A DNA stretch of 64,000 bases, taken from Margaritifera margaritifera (taxonomy: Eukaryota > Mollusca > Bivalvia > Unionida > Margaritiferidae). The stretch covers positions 1,137,501 through 1,201,500 of the forward strand of contig JAQPZY010001423.1 of assembly GCA_029931535.1 (NCBI GenBank), in the 5' to 3' direction. Positions 10,812-23,381 of the stretch are shown piece by piece (position 1 is the stretch's first letter; each line of letters begins with the position of its first letter). The notes beneath the pieces are model-generated. The model made no database searches and was not told the origin of the DNA. It saw nothing but the letters and a program-made list of their open reading frames with translations. The position numbers and the translations under genes are program-made.

Positions 10812-13273
10812 ACAAGAGGCCCAAGAGATCACTCACCTGGCTGACATCTGCCTAACAGTCAAATGTAATAGCAGTTGACCAATCTGGATCACTAGGATGC
10901 TTTCTGTGTAAATTACTTCCAATACTGTAGATTGCATATATTTTGAAAAGAATTGTTTCAAGGTTTCTCCAGTTTTTATATCTTCATCCGTATTTGATGG
11001 CACATCAATATCATTTGTCAAATAGTGAAAGGCCTATATGCCAGGATGCATTCTGTCAGAGTTGGTCAAATTCTGTAAAGCAACCTTTTTTTAATAAAGT
11101 TGTGCAAAATGTCTTTCGAATTTTAGTTAACAGCCACCATATTGGATGGTGGATCAGCATCATTTCTATAAATGTGAAAGTCCTTCAAGCTAGGATGCTT
11201 TTTGTCAAAATTGGTAAAATTCTGTTATGTGGCTTTTTAGCAGAAGTTATTAAAAGTTTTTCTATTTTAAGTAACAGTAGCCATTTTTGATGACAGACTG
11301 GCATCATTTGTATAAACTTAACCCTTTACCTCGTTTCCGAATGCCTCTACTGCATTCTAATGGAATTGTGTTTTAACGTCTCATTCCAATTCACATATAA
11401 GCGCATCTGGATGCATGTGCACCATCTGCACAGAAGTGTGTTTAGACTCTAACAGTAATAATCAGCCATTCTGAGCCGATTTTTGTAGTGCCACCTTCAG
11501 GGAAAACTCCCTATTAGAAACTACGGGCATTGAGGAAAATGACCCTGATGTCACATCACATGGTTGCTGTTTAAGATATAGTCATAATCTGCTATTTAAA
11601 GTAACTGGGTCGGATTCTCCCTTATCCAAAATGGAGGCCGCAGATTTTGTTCCGCACTTTCTTGAGTTTGGATGATTAGAATTTTAACTATGAAAGCTTC
11701 AATAAGTCAGATATAGGCTCCGATATTGATGTAGGCAACACTGATTTTCATAATTTATCAAATTCTGATGATTTAGTGATACAGATATAAACAAACCGGT
11801 AGATTTAGAGGTTGAGAAAGGTCAGCTACGGTTGGTCACACTGCTTCATGGTGGATGAATTCTCTCAGGATTTAAAGGATATAAAAAATTCTTCAGTGAA
11901 CAATAATTATTACAGCCATAAAGATCAGATTTTACTCTTAAACATTTCTATAGATAACAAATATGTACAAAAAAAGTAAAATGGTTACAATTCATGTTGA
12001 ACTTAACTTATACTACACTGCACTAAATTTTTCAGGCAGGCCTATTTGAATAGAATCATTCAGGTAACAGGTGTTATATTTATAGTACACTGCAGTCTGT
12101 GGTTTTGGCACATGTATATCAACAGTCTACACAATAACAGACGCTACGAGGTAAAAGGTTAAAATCATTTCATTTCAGAATTATTTCTGTAAAATTTGGT
12201 TAAATTCTGTTTAGGGATCTTGTAGAAGAAGTCATTTCAAGGATTTTCCTTTTTTATTAATGGTGGCCATATTTTAGTTTTGTATAAATTTGAAAGCCAT
12301 TATTACCAGAATGCTTTCTATCAAATCTGGTACATTTCTGCTAAGCAGTGGCTGATAAGAAGTCATTTAAATTTCTTTCTATCTTTAGTAATGGCAACCA
12401 TAATTCATGGCGGATTAGCATCATTTGTAGAAATCTAAAAGCCCTTTATGCCAGAATGCTTGTTGTTAAGTTTGGTCAAATTCTGTTCTGCAGTTTTTCA
12501 AAAGTGTACAATTCTGAAAGCTCCTTATGTCAGGATGTTTCCTGTCAAATTTGCTGAGAATTTTTTTTAAATAGAATTTGTTTAAAAATTTAATTTTAGT
12601 AACAGTGGCAATATTTGATAGTGGATCAGCATCGTTTGAATCAATTTCTTTATACCAGGATGCTTTCTATCTAGTTTGGTCAAATTCTACACAGTGGTTT
12701 TTGAGAAAGATTCATTTAAAAGGTTTCTATTTTTAGGTACAGTGGCCACATTTGATGACAGATTGGTACCATTTGTATGAATTTGAAAGGTCTTTATGCC
12801 AGGATACTTTCTGTAAAGACTGGTCAAACTCTATTCACTGGTTTTGAAGAAGTCCTTTAAAGGTTTTTATATTTTTAGTAATGGCAGCAATTCTATTTTT
12901 ATTACAGTAACAGCAGCCATATTTGATGGTGGATCGGCATAATTTGCACAAACCTGAAAGGTTTTCCTTCCAGACTGCTTAAAGTCAAATGTGATAAAAT
13001 TCTGTACACTGGGTCTTTAGAAGAGGTCATTTAATGGGTTTTTTTTTATAGTAATGTTGACCATATTTGATGGCAGATCAGCAACCTTTGTACAAATTTT
13101 AAACCCTTCATGCCAGACTGCTTTGTGTCAAATTTAGTCAAAACTGGTCTGGTGGTTATTGAGAAGTTTAAAATAGCAATTGTTGATGAATGCACAACAC
13201 ATGACACATAAAGCACGATAGACACAGGGTCATAACACAAAGTCCACTTGGCCTAACAGCCAGGGGAGCTAAA
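10812..13273 (+). repeat. Family B element (about 144-bp tandem core), interrupted by a TTAA element
   Basis: It begins ACAAGAGGCCCAAGAGATC and carries units such as 'cagccatatttgatgg', 'ccaggatgctttctgtcaaa' and 'ttggtcaaattctg', with a period of 144 between 12917 and 13061. It ends near 13273 in a hairpin-like tail (ccacttggcc...gccaggggagct, aaaa). The core resembles family A in 'gcagccatatt.gatg...gatcggcat'. A piggyBac-type insertion occupies 11322-12158. Confidence 0.8.
11322..12158 (+). mobile_element. piggyBac-type non-autonomous element with TTAA target duplications
   Basis: TTAA at 11318-11321 is followed by CCCTTTACCTCGT. The right end ACGAGGTAAAAGG is followed by TTAA at 12159-12162. 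The TIRs match at 12 of 13 positions. The flanks are family B sequence. Inside, MEAADFVPHFLEF (11631) is followed, after a frame break, by an acidic serine/asparagine-rich frame to about 11790. This could be the decayed N-terminus of a piggyBac transposase; no catalytic domain is present. Length is 837 bp. Confidence 0.88.
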
Positions 13274-13279
13274 AATATT

Positions 13280-13625
13280 GAAACTGAAAAATTGTGAACA
13301 GTAAAAGGCACAGCTGGACTACTAGTCCAATGTGTGTACAAAGTCCATAGAGATACCTTGAACAGTGTGAGAGTTATGCTCCATAAATGGAAGTGTGCAT
13401 AAATGATGGATGGACTGACAAATGGATAAAAACATAAAAAATATTTAAACTTAAGAATTGTAAACAGCAAAAGACACATCTGGACTACTAGACCAATATG
13501 TGTACCAAGTTTCATTGAGATACCTTGAATAGTTTGAGAGTTATGCTCCAGAAACAAAACTGGTTATGGATGGACACATAGACAAACAGTGATAGCTTTA
13601 CCTCTCCGTATTACATACAGGGGGA
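13280..13625 (+). repeat. Family C tandem repeat, two units
   Basis: Two units of about 180 bp share 'ctggactactag', 'ccaa.atgtgtac', 'gagataccttgaa' and 'gagagttatgctcc'. They end with 'ctctccgtattacatac'. Confidence 0.75.
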
Positions 13626-13975
13626 CTCTTAACAGTGACTCTTATCTAGGGTGTAGACAGGTGTATGAACATGTGGCTGAAGAGACATGCACACAGATGC
13701 CAATGTGATCACTATGTTGACCTTCTGCCAAGGCAGACTCGATAAAAACTGCCCCATACATTTTTCTGCTTTGTTTCACTTTCATCTATTGCCAAAGAAA
13801 CCTTTCCCCAAATTTTAACTTAACTGCAATCACTAATTACAAAGCTGGTCATTGAGACATTATAGTGTCTTCAAGCAGCCATTGTCAACATTAGTTGTCA
13901 AATACTAAATAAATTAAGGTTGAAGCAACTTGGACCTTTGTAGCCCTAAAATAAGAGTTATCTGTACAAAGGTAA
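13626..13975. other. ATM intron, nothing recognised
   Basis: No repeat or coding signal recognised. Confidence 0.5.
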
Positions 13976-14833
13976 ACCTATGAAATGTCATGTGGGGATG
14001 TAGTATAAACCTATGAAATGTCATGTGGGGATGTAGTATAAACCTATGAAATGTCATGTGGCGATGTAGTATAAACCTATGAAATATTATGTGCAGATGT
14101 AGTATAAACCTATGAAATGTCATGTGGGGATGTATTATAAACCTATGAAATGTCATTTGGGGATGTAGTATAAACCTATGAAATATTATGTGCAGATGTA
14201 GTATAAACCTATGAAATATTATGTGCAGATGTAGTATAAACCTATGAAATGTCATGTGGGGATGTATTATAAACCTATGAAATGTCATGTGGGGATGTAT
14301 TATAAACCTATGAAATGTCATGTGGGGATGTAGTATAAACCTATGAAATGTCATTTGAGGATGTAGTATAAACCTATGAAATGTCATGTGGCGATGTAGT
14401 ATAAACCTATGAAATATTATGTGCAGATGTAGTATAAACCTATGAAATGTCATGTGGGGATGTATTATAAACCTATGAAATGTCATTTGGGGATGTAGTA
14501 TAAACCTATGAAATATTATGTGCAGATGTAGTATAAACCTATGAAATATTATGTGCAGATGTAGTATAAACCTATGAAATATTATGTGCAGATGTAGTAT
14601 AAACCTATGAAATATTATGTGCAGATGTAGTATAAACCTATGAAATGTCATGTGGGGATGTAGTATAAACCTATGAAATATTATGTGCAGATGTAGTATA
14701 AACCTATGAAATATTATGTGCAGATGTAGTATAAACCTATGAAATATTATGTGGAGATGTAGTATAAACCTATGAAATGTCATTTGGGGATGTAGTATAA
14801 ACCTATGAAATGTCATGTGGGGAAGTAGTATAA
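13976..14833 (-). repeat. 33-bp minisatellite, 26 copies, two unit types
   Basis: Each unit is 'cctatgaaat' plus either 'gtcatgtgggg' or 'attatgtgcag', then 'atgtagtataaa'. Because 33 is divisible by three and one minus-strand frame lacks stops, it yields a 309-codon ORF (13914-14843) of an 11-residue repeat of the form FHRFILHPHMT / FHRFILHLHII. There is no promoter, splice context or family match, so I treat the ORF as a repeat artefact. Order of variants shows a higher-order duplication of ten units. Confidence 0.95.
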
Positions 14834-14860
14834 TAGTTCCCATTCTGCTTTGTAAAGGTG

Positions 14861-14944
14861 AGTAAAACTAGAATGAACAATGTTATTTAACAAAAAGGCC
14901 AGAGTAAAACCAGAATGAACAATGTTATTTAACAAAAAGGCCAG
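14861..14944 (+). repeat. 42-bp tandem duplication (two copies)
   Basis: Starts at 14861 and 14903 with 'agtaaaac.agaatgaacaa', nearly identical. Confidence 0.9.
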
Positions 14945-15004
14945 GGTTTGCATGCTGAGCCCACAATCTAAGTACTGGTATAAAACATGTGATCTCAAGG
15001 TCAA

Positions 15005-15800
15005 CTAGGGAGAGCCCGCATGTCGCAGAATGAATTGTCTTTGCTTCATAATGATATAACCAATGTATGAAGAAAATCCAACAAAGGAGAATTAGGAAAT
15101 ATTAGGAAATAAAAAATATGTAATCAAGACCTTAATGCGCTTTTTCTATACTGACCTTGACCCCAAAAATTAAAAGGGAAAAAATGCATGCCGCAGAATA
15201 AATTGTGTCTTAGCTTTATAATGATTCATCCCAAGTATTTTATAAATCCACCAAGGAGTTTATGAAATATAAACAAATTAAAAAACTTGATACTAAAAAC
15301 CTTAATATAAACTTTCTCTGACTGTGACCTTGACCCCAAGGTAGAAGTGGCAAGAGTGCATGTCACAAAATGCATAGCCTTAGCATCACAATGATTCATC
15401 CCAAGGATGAAGAAAATCTATCAAAGGAGTTTAGGAAATAAAAAAACTGTAAACAAAACCTTAATCCAAATCTTCCATGACCGTCACCTTGACTCCAAGG
15501 TCATAGGGGTGAGCCAGCATGTCGTAGAAAGAATTTTCTTAGCTTCATAACAATTAATACCAAGTATGATGAGAATCTATCATGGGGTATAGGAAATATT
15601 ATCAAATAAGAAAACTTTAACCAAAACCATAATGCAAATTTTCCATGGCTGGGACCTTGACCCCAAGGTAAAATGGGCAAGCAAGCAAATCACAAAAAAG
15701 AATTGTCTTAACTTCATAATGATTCATGCCAAGTATGATGAGAATCTATCTAGGGGTTTCAGAAATATATGCAAATGAAAAATTGTTACCAGAACTTTAA
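15005..15800 (+). repeat. Dispersed tandem repeat, about 170-bp unit, five copies
   Basis: Units share 'gcatgtcgcagaatgaattg', 'cttcataatgattcat', 'gaaaatctatcaa' and 'gaccttgaccccaagg'. The array ends about 125 bp from the donor side of the exon at 15924-16000. Confidence 0.8.
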
Positions 15801-15923
15801 CCGTGGATGCAATTGATGCTGCCACATCAGACAAGTAACTGCTATGTCTCACTTCCCATTAATGTGAGCTTGAGAATAAAAAGATTGAATTAAAGAACCC
15901 AGAGTGTATATAGGTACACATAC

Positions 15924-16000
15924 ATGCCAGACAGTCTACTTCTGGTTCCAATCTGCTGGAATTCAAGATACAGAACCTCATAAAGCTTCCTCATATGGCT
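15924..16000 (-). CDS. ATM: ATM coding exon (seventh in window), 77 bp
   Basis: The minus strand reads acceptor attttattttcag, 25 codons plus two bases, then donor ggcat|gtatgt. The peptide SHMRKLYEVLYLEFQQIGTR continues RSRLSG and matches human ATM [26 protein letters not shown] in both length and pattern (LY.., .IG.R, SG). It follows KWM of the exon at 28940-29044 without a gap. Its split Met codon is completed by the exon at 5492-5552. Human ATM encodes this segment inside a longer exon, so the boundaries on either side represent introns absent from human, as far as I recall that gene. Identity is lower than for its neighbours; the phase fit on both sides gives most of the support. Confidence 0.86.
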
Positions 16001-19000
16001 CTGAAAATAAAATTTTAAAAAATTAGTAAAATTGTTTTCTTTTCCACACATATTTCCAAGTCTGTTTTAGGATAACATTTTTACAATTTACATTTTATCA
16101 TCTTGTACTTGATATTTTCATGTATTTGGAAGGGTTTATCTTTCTAAATGCTTTTGCAATTCATTTTTACATTTTTTGAACTTTATCTTTAGCTGGCAGC
16201 ATATAGCCACTATTATGCTGAGGTGCTGTAAGATGCTACTACATACAATACATGCATCATGAATTATGGATTGCCCACTCAATCCAGTGGATGTGGACAG
16301 AGGGGCAAGGGATTAAGCGCCCACTACAAGTAGTGGATGTCCACTCAGTCTGGTGGATTTCCCACAAGTCTAGTGGAAATCCACTTAATCTAGTGGAAGT
16401 CTGTCACGGATTGTATTGCAGGCTGCATGTGGGTTTTATGGTACCCCTTGCTGATTCTGTTGTATTTGCTCCGTGAGTCGACACACTAAACAAATAGATG
16501 GGAGAAATCCCAACGTCATAAACCCGACCATCGCAGGTGTAAATTTCATACCTTTACCTGTACAAACTATAAGGTGGTAACATTTCTTGTGGTATTTATC
16601 AGTGGCCTAGCTAGGGATACACAGAGATAAACACGTATCACATAGACAAAATACGATGTTTTACATTTCTTGGGTATCTTCCCACCCATCTCAATGACAG
16701 AGCGAACATCAGAAAAATTAGCCAGCTACAACATAAATCCCTGTTGATTGATTACATGTACATGTACCTGTTAGCATATACAGATGTGGAAATTTACATA
16801 CTGTTCTGCATCAAGCAGTAACTTCGATGTTCTTTCTCAATAAATGGTATTTCATAAAAGTGCTTCTTGTACCGGTTATTATTTGACTATGCTCATTTTT
16901 AAATGCACCAAATTCGTCTACACGGTATTAGAGACTGCTCTCTATCAGTGGCTGTTCATGCAATAAATAAAGTGATTTTTATAAAAAAAAGGTTTCTTTC
17001 TTTGTCACTTTTTTTGTGAATCTCTCTTTAAGTGACAGCTGAAGAGTGACATTTTTACAGTGAAGTCAGCTGCTATGGTTGTTAACAATGGCCAGTCAGG
17101 AAGGTGTTGAGCTTCATGTTATTTTTTAGCACAAATGTTTCGAAAAAAACATTAACTTCTGAATGAAAATGTTTTCTGCTGTTTGTGGAAAAAAAATTCA
17201 GACTTGTAATATGGACTGGGAAACGCAATGAGGTTAAGTTGTCATATTTTTGCATAAGACTGGTTTCTAGCGGTATATAAAATAAACCATATAAAAATTG
17301 TATTCTCCCTATTAATCTTTCAATGCAGTGCGTTATAATATAATATTGCAGCAGCACAAAGCTATGACATATTTACAAAAGCTATGCTACACTACAGGCT
17401 TTCTTTTTTTAAAGATGCATTTTTCTTTGTAATAAAATGTGTTTATTATATGCAAAAAAGAGAGAGAGAGAGAGATTATGCACCATAATTTTCGATAAAC
17501 ATTACCCACAGCTTTTATCACAAACCCAGAAACAGACATTGATAATTTGAGAGTATGCATTTTTTAAATGTGCTGCAATCATCTTCATTTTGGCATTCGT
17601 CTACTGACAAAATTTAGAAATAAAATATTGATTCCACTCTTTATTCAGAATAAGTAAATATGTAAATCAATGCTTAGCCATTCATTTTGTATTTAACAAG
17701 AATTTAAATAATTAATCGGGTTAGTAACCTGCTATTATTGTGCTTTTCTTATTTTCTTATTATCTATTGTCGAATGTGGTCATAATAAACATGTACGAAC
17801 TTAAAACTTCAAAAATTTATTAGATTGAATGTCGAATGAGTGAGCATTATTGCAATAATCAAAGTGAATACAGTGTCAATATTCGGGACAACCTTAGAAT
17901 TAATATCAACAGTTAAAAACAAACAGGAAATAATTGGGATTTACAACCTTTGAAGCCAAAACCTCTTCCACCTCTAGTTTGGAGTAGTTAAAGAAGTTCT
18001 ACCAGGGATACCTGTTTAAAGCCATTAAAAAAATGAAGCCATGTATTAATAGCAATCAATGCAATTATAGATAGATTTTATAGCCTTGACAAACACATAG
18101 CTTAGCAATTTTGGGCGTTATACAAGGCATTATTGATAGATATGATGTGTTTAGCTTATTCGTAATACAGTACCACTTAAACAAGAGGGGAAACAAAAGT
18201 ATGAACAAGAAGAAATTCCACTTAGAACCAAAAACCAAACCGATATACAAAACTGGAGTTTATTTATCATACAGTAAATACAATCATGTCTACTGCAGAT
18301 ACCCATTTCACAACTAAGTTTGCATAATAGTAGGCATTATGGTTGATTTGCAAAAGATAATGATTATATGATGGATATCCAAGAGAAATTAACTGCTACT
18401 GCAATATGAAAAAAATATAAAAAATTCCCCATATCCGCACATACTAACTGGCCCCACCCTTATTTCTATGCCGTGTACATGTATATCTTTAGGCAGTTAA
18501 CCTTCGTTATTAGTGCTTTTAATTCAACTAGTCCAAAGTATGTTCATGTGACTTTAAGCTTACTTTTGGTTCCCAAAGATTCAGTGCTATTTGGGCGATT
18601 ATGGACATAATTTCAGTAATTTCACATTGTTTTCCTAATTGCTAAACACTGTATAAATACGCATTTGGTTAGTTTTCTTTGGTGACAAAATGTTTTATTT
18701 GTATTCACGTCAAATTCTTAAAAAGGACAATTGGATCAAAATGTAACAAATTAGTAACTAAACTGATCAATAATGTTCACTTGACATTCAGGAACAGTTC
18801 TGCAGTATTTGTCGTGTGGATTGAAAGAATGTACCAAATAAATTCTATCTGCATTAACTGAAACAACAGATACAAGTTTATCTCCTACCGAAAATATTTA
18901 GGGATTAGACTTTTTCATCACATTCACCCCTCCATTTGGTAATATTAGGCTTGCAAGATGACCAAAACAGCAATCCTAAGTATATTTTTTAGGCTGTTGG

Positions 19001-19300
19001 TTATAGAATGCAGCATCACGTGCTTAATAGAGTCTGCGTAAAAACAGTATGTCTACAGTAAAAGTAAACACGCATCTAATTCCTGAGAAAATGTGTCACA
19101 TGGATGTATATTTGGGTCGCAAGTACTAAACAGAGGCTGGACTAGTAGAGGTTGTATTTGGGATAGCCCTGTGCATATTTCATTGTGTGGGAACATGTTA
19201 AGCAAACCATTTAAAACTGACTGGGGGAATGAGAAAAAAAAAGTTCACAGCATTTCTCACATTTTTATTTTAATAATGGAATAAAACCTGCTAATACTTA
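16001..19300. other. Long ATM intron segment, mostly unique sequence
   Basis: No coding match on either strand. Points seen: around 16270-16410 several copies of 'tccactagtggat'-like self-complementary words ('tctagtggaaatccactt', 'tctggtggatttcccac'); a (GA)n run near 17459-17476. Small ORFs throughout are not supported. Confidence 0.5.
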
Positions 19301-19444
19301 CCTGTCATTTCTTTTTCCTCTTGTTTGTTTAAAAGCAGACCTGTCATTTCTTTTTCCTCTTGTTTGTTTAAAAGCAGACCTGTCATTTCTTTTTCCTTTT
19401 GTTTGTTTAAAAGCAGAATCTCTCTCTGTCTCTCTCTCTCTCTC
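19301..19444 (+). repeat. 39-bp minisatellite (three copies) plus (TC)n
   Basis: Units start at 19301, 19340 and 19379 with 'cctgtcatttctttttcct' and end 'gtttaaaagcaga'. A TC-rich microsatellite follows. The overlapping minus-strand ORF ending in repeated KQTRGKRNDRS is a repeat product. Confidence 0.9.
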
Positions 19445-20387
19445 CATAAAATTATTAGCATTACAATTTGTATATTTTGTGAAGCACCTAAATAGTCTCA
19501 TGATTCTTTGCTCAGAAATGTATCTTTCATCTCTTGCAATACACATACGTGAATGCGTTTTAATGGCGAGTCTTTGAATATTAAATGGCATTGTGTACAA
19601 CTTAAAAAGAGCATTCTGCACTGTGTACTATAGCTGAGCCGACAGGTAAGCTCCATGCGATGTAGTGGAAGTCCACTATTACATAATTATATTGCTGCGA
19701 CTTACTAATTGGGGCAATAAAACTGAATCCATCCACTATGAGCCATGACACAGACAATCCACAATGACCACTACATCTGGTCCATGACTGAAAGAGCGTA
19801 AAAGGATTAAAATCCAGCGTGGGAATGTGGATTTTCTGTAATCCACGATGTGCATACTGCACATACATACATACTTTTTTAGGACTGGTTGAAACTTCCC
19901 AAAATAGCCAATGGCAATCAACATTCTTAGATGGCAATTCATTTCAATAAAAACAACATACACTGCTCTCTCATTTTAGTGCACCTGGATAACTCATTAA
20001 TCCTCTAATACCCATATATTTCTTATTGTCACGTGCAGAAAATGGCATTATGAACAAAAATGTAGATGAGTTTCATTGCTGCACACAGCATTACCAGGGG
20101 TGTATAGTTTTTAACCTTGGCAATTTCGAAATACTGACTTCTGTTCACTAGCTGCAGCGCACACAAAGTGCCGGCAGTTGGGGGCCCATTTATCCTGAGT
20201 TTTCTAACCGTAGATTTCTGGCCGTAGATTTGACCCAACCATAATGTTTATTCTCTCTGTATTGTCACAATGCAGGTGAGTCTTGTCAGGAAACCATCCA
20301 CTTTACAGAAGCACTCATCAGTTGTAGAAGTGAAATGTAATACTTTATTCTTTCTTGCTATCCGTTTCATGTGATGAAATTGTTTAA
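19445..20387. other. ATM intron, nothing recognised
   Basis: No coding match. Words such as 'tagtggaagtccacta' echo those at 16270-16410, hinting at a shared unidentified element. Confidence 0.45.
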
Positions 20388-20389
20388 TA

Positions 20390-21887
20390 AACCTCTCCCT
20401 CGATAACTCGTGTAGACCGCACTATAAGCAAGGGCACGAGTTTCCGAGGGACCTCAAAAAAGTTAAGAAGGGGCTGACATCCCCGCTGGATATCAAGAAA
20501 ACCGCAGTGGGAGGGGGGGTAACGGGGCTGATTAATGGTTGAATACTCATTTTATAATTGTATTGGGAATAATTGTCCATAAATAGCTTTTTTCTAATGT
20601 AGTTGTTCGCTTTTTCATATAAATTACCTTTATTTTCAAGATAACCAACCTATGAAAGATCGTTAACAACATTAGTCCAAGTATCGACAACACGTGTACG
20701 TGAAAACAGTGTGTATTACGTCACTGCTTTTTGTTGTTCTTGATCAACAAAACAAGATTCCTTTTTTCAAAAACTAGGGACATTTATTTCGTGAAACAAT
20801 CGTCAACGTCGAAACTCGATTTATTTATTGTTCTATTAATACAATATGGATGCCGTGATTTCATTGCTAGTAATAGCAAAACTTATTCTCATTTTTGAGG
20901 AAATCTCTGAGTGGCAATTTAGAAATTGTAAGTTCAATACAAACTCTGGAACTCGCTTCTCCATAATGAACCGTATCTGTGAAACGGCTTTTTATTCACC
21001 AAGTACTCATTTTGCTTGGTTGTCTTACTCTTTTGATCATATTTGTGAATGAGTAGGCTAATTTAAGGTAGGTTAATTATATTACTTACATATTGATATT
21101 TATAACAGTGTTCGTTTGATCAATTGAAATGAGTTGAACTGACACACGGACGTGACCGCTAGCTCTTACGCAGGTAGGATTTGCCCGACCTTTTAACTTT
21201 TCTTTTATTCCAACCCTTTTATTTGATTTGATATAAAAGACATAATTAACATGATAATACAAAGCAGGTGTGCTTTTAATTGAGTGTAACAACACAACAA
21301 ATACTTCCGCAAGTTGGAGATCAAAACACTGTCGGCACTTAATTAGGTTCTCACAGAAACGCTTGTGGACATAGCTGGGACGGGTGAATGATATTTTTCA
21401 CGTTTGAATACAAGAGGGCATATTGCATTTATGATGATTGCACTGAAACCGAATTAAAAGACAGAACTAAAACACAAATCTTTCTTGACAAAACTTATTT
21501 AGTTGGTATTTATTTTTTTAAGTGATACCACCAGTAGGCATTAGTGACATTATCATTGATCAAAATTTCGTCGAATATTGTTATTTTGCAGTATACTAAG
21601 AATGTTGTTTGGAAAGAAAATTAAACAAAATATATGACTTCTTATTAAAAGTTGAAAATTTCATGATGTTGATTAAAATTTCCGTTTACTAATCACTGTT
21701 TTCGATGATAAAACGAGCGGTATAGCAAGATTTCAATTACTAATTTTGATCGCGATTTTTTTTCATGTTCAACAAATAGGGGCCAATTTTTGGGTATTTT
21801 CTAGTTTAAAAAATGGGATCCATGCCTGACCCCACATTATAAGCGGGTTCGTGAGTTATCCAGGCACGAGTTATCAAGGGAGTGGTG
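20390..21887 (+). mobile_element. TA-flanked pogo/mariner-like element, copy 1
   Basis: The left end 'acctctccctcgataactcg' and the right end 'cgagttatcaagggagtggt' are inverted repeats, flanked by TA at 20388-20389 and 21888-21889. Sub-terminal repeats (cactataagc.agggcacgag; cattataagcgggttcgtgag) follow. It shares its whole length with the copy at 35139-36670 in the same orientation. No transposase is recognisable; the 68-residue ORF near 20846 is broken in the second copy. Confidence 0.88.
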
Positions 21888-22062
21888 TATATTGAATGTT
21901 GTGGAATTTATTCTAAATGTCTACTAAGTCAGAGCTACCTAATGCACCATCATACTTGTCCATAAACAATAATTCCATACATTTATCATATTTATTCATA
22001 ATTTCATACATTGTTCATATTGCTTGATAAATCCGTACATTGATCATATCTGTTGATAAATC

Positions 22063-22340
22063 CAGTCACTGCCATGTGCTGTGTTTATTAGTACAAATGA
22101 CACAAAGATGTACCCAGTCACTGCCATGTGCTGTGTTTATTAGTACATATGACACAGAGATGCACCCAGTCACTGCCATGCGCTGTGTTTATTAGTACAA
22201 ATGACACAAAGATGTACCCATTCACTGCCATGCGCTGTGTTTATTAGTACAAATGACACAAAGATGTACCCATTCACTGCCATGCGCTGTGTTTATTAGT
22301 ACAAATGACACAAAGATGTACCCATTCACTGCCATGTGGT
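22063..22340 (+). repeat. 52-bp minisatellite, five copies plus a partial
   Basis: Units start at 22063, 22115, 22167, 22219 and 22271 ('cactgccatg.gctgtgttt', 'agtacaaatgacacaaagat'). Confidence 0.93.
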
Positions 22341-22985
22341 TCTGACAAGTAGTTTCTGTAAAACCTGATCAAATTCTGTTGAAGGGTTTTTGAGAAGTGT
22401 TTTAAAGTTTTTCTATTTAATAATGACAGCAATATTTGATGACGGATTACCATCATTTGTACAAATGTGAAAGGTTTTCATGCCAGAATGTTTTTTGTCA
22501 AGTTTGGTCAAGTTATATTAAGTGGTTTTGAAGAAGTAGTTGTTTAAAGGGTTTTTAAGAAGCTGAAAATAACAATTCTTGATGGATAATGGGCAGGTTT
22601 TTCTCTTTTTGGTAATGGTGGCCGTATCTGATGGCAGATCATTTTCATTTCAACCAACCTGAAAAATATTCATGCCAGGATCCTTTCTGTCAAATCTGAT
22701 TAAATTCTACTGACCATTTTGGAGACTGAAGTACTTTAAAGGTTTTCTATTTGAATTTCTGAATGGTGGCCATATTTGATGGTAGAGAAGCATCATTTGT
22801 AAAAACTTAAACTGCCTTTATGCCAAGATGCTCTGTGCCAAGTATGGTTGAAACTGGTCCGGCAGTTTTTTTACAGAAAGTTGAAAACAGCAATTGCTGC
22901 TGGATGCCAGAAAATACACACCATATGATGAATGAAGAACCATACCATAAGCTCCTTTGACCTTATGGCCAGGGGAGGTAATAAA
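22341..22985 (+). repeat. Family B element, 3' portion
   Basis: Four core units with 'gccatatttgatgg' and 'catgccaggat' are followed by the tail 'accataccataagctcc' and a degenerate hairpin ending near 22975. Confidence 0.75.
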
Positions 22986-23380
22986 TACTAACAGAAATTA
23001 ATTTCATAACTTACCAATTGTTAATGTATTTGTTACCAGGATTTCGTTTCACAAGCCATAACAGAATCACAATACTGTTCCTATAAAATCCTCTCACATA
23101 TACCATAGTAGTAATTGTAGGGTTTAATAGCATGTCAGCACAATACTGGCCATATGGTGTTGATTAAAAGTAAAGCTCTAAAATATGTCAATATAAAGAA
23201 TTGCAAAATAAAACTCTAGGAAGATAAAGCCATCCCCCCAAAAATAAAGCACTACAAGATAAAAGTTAAAGGTAAAGATGTTAAAATTCTGTAAAAGGTA
23301 TATAAACCAGAAGATAAAAATAAAGCATGTCAAACCTTTAAAACACAATTGTGAAAAGTCATAAATTCATTCCAATGTTA
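22986..23380. other. ATM intron, nothing recognised
   Basis: AT-rich; several 'aagataaagc' words around 23220-23330 but no clear period. Confidence 0.45.
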
Positions 23381-23381
23381 A

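Noticed and set aside
13914..14843. 309-codon minus-strand ORF as a repeat-protein gene
   Set aside because: It is entirely the 33-bp minisatellite read in a stop-free frame; no signal peptide, splice context or homology.
22063..22340. CRISPR-like array of direct repeats
   Set aside because: Units are contiguous 52-bp tandem copies with no unique spacers, and the genome is animal.
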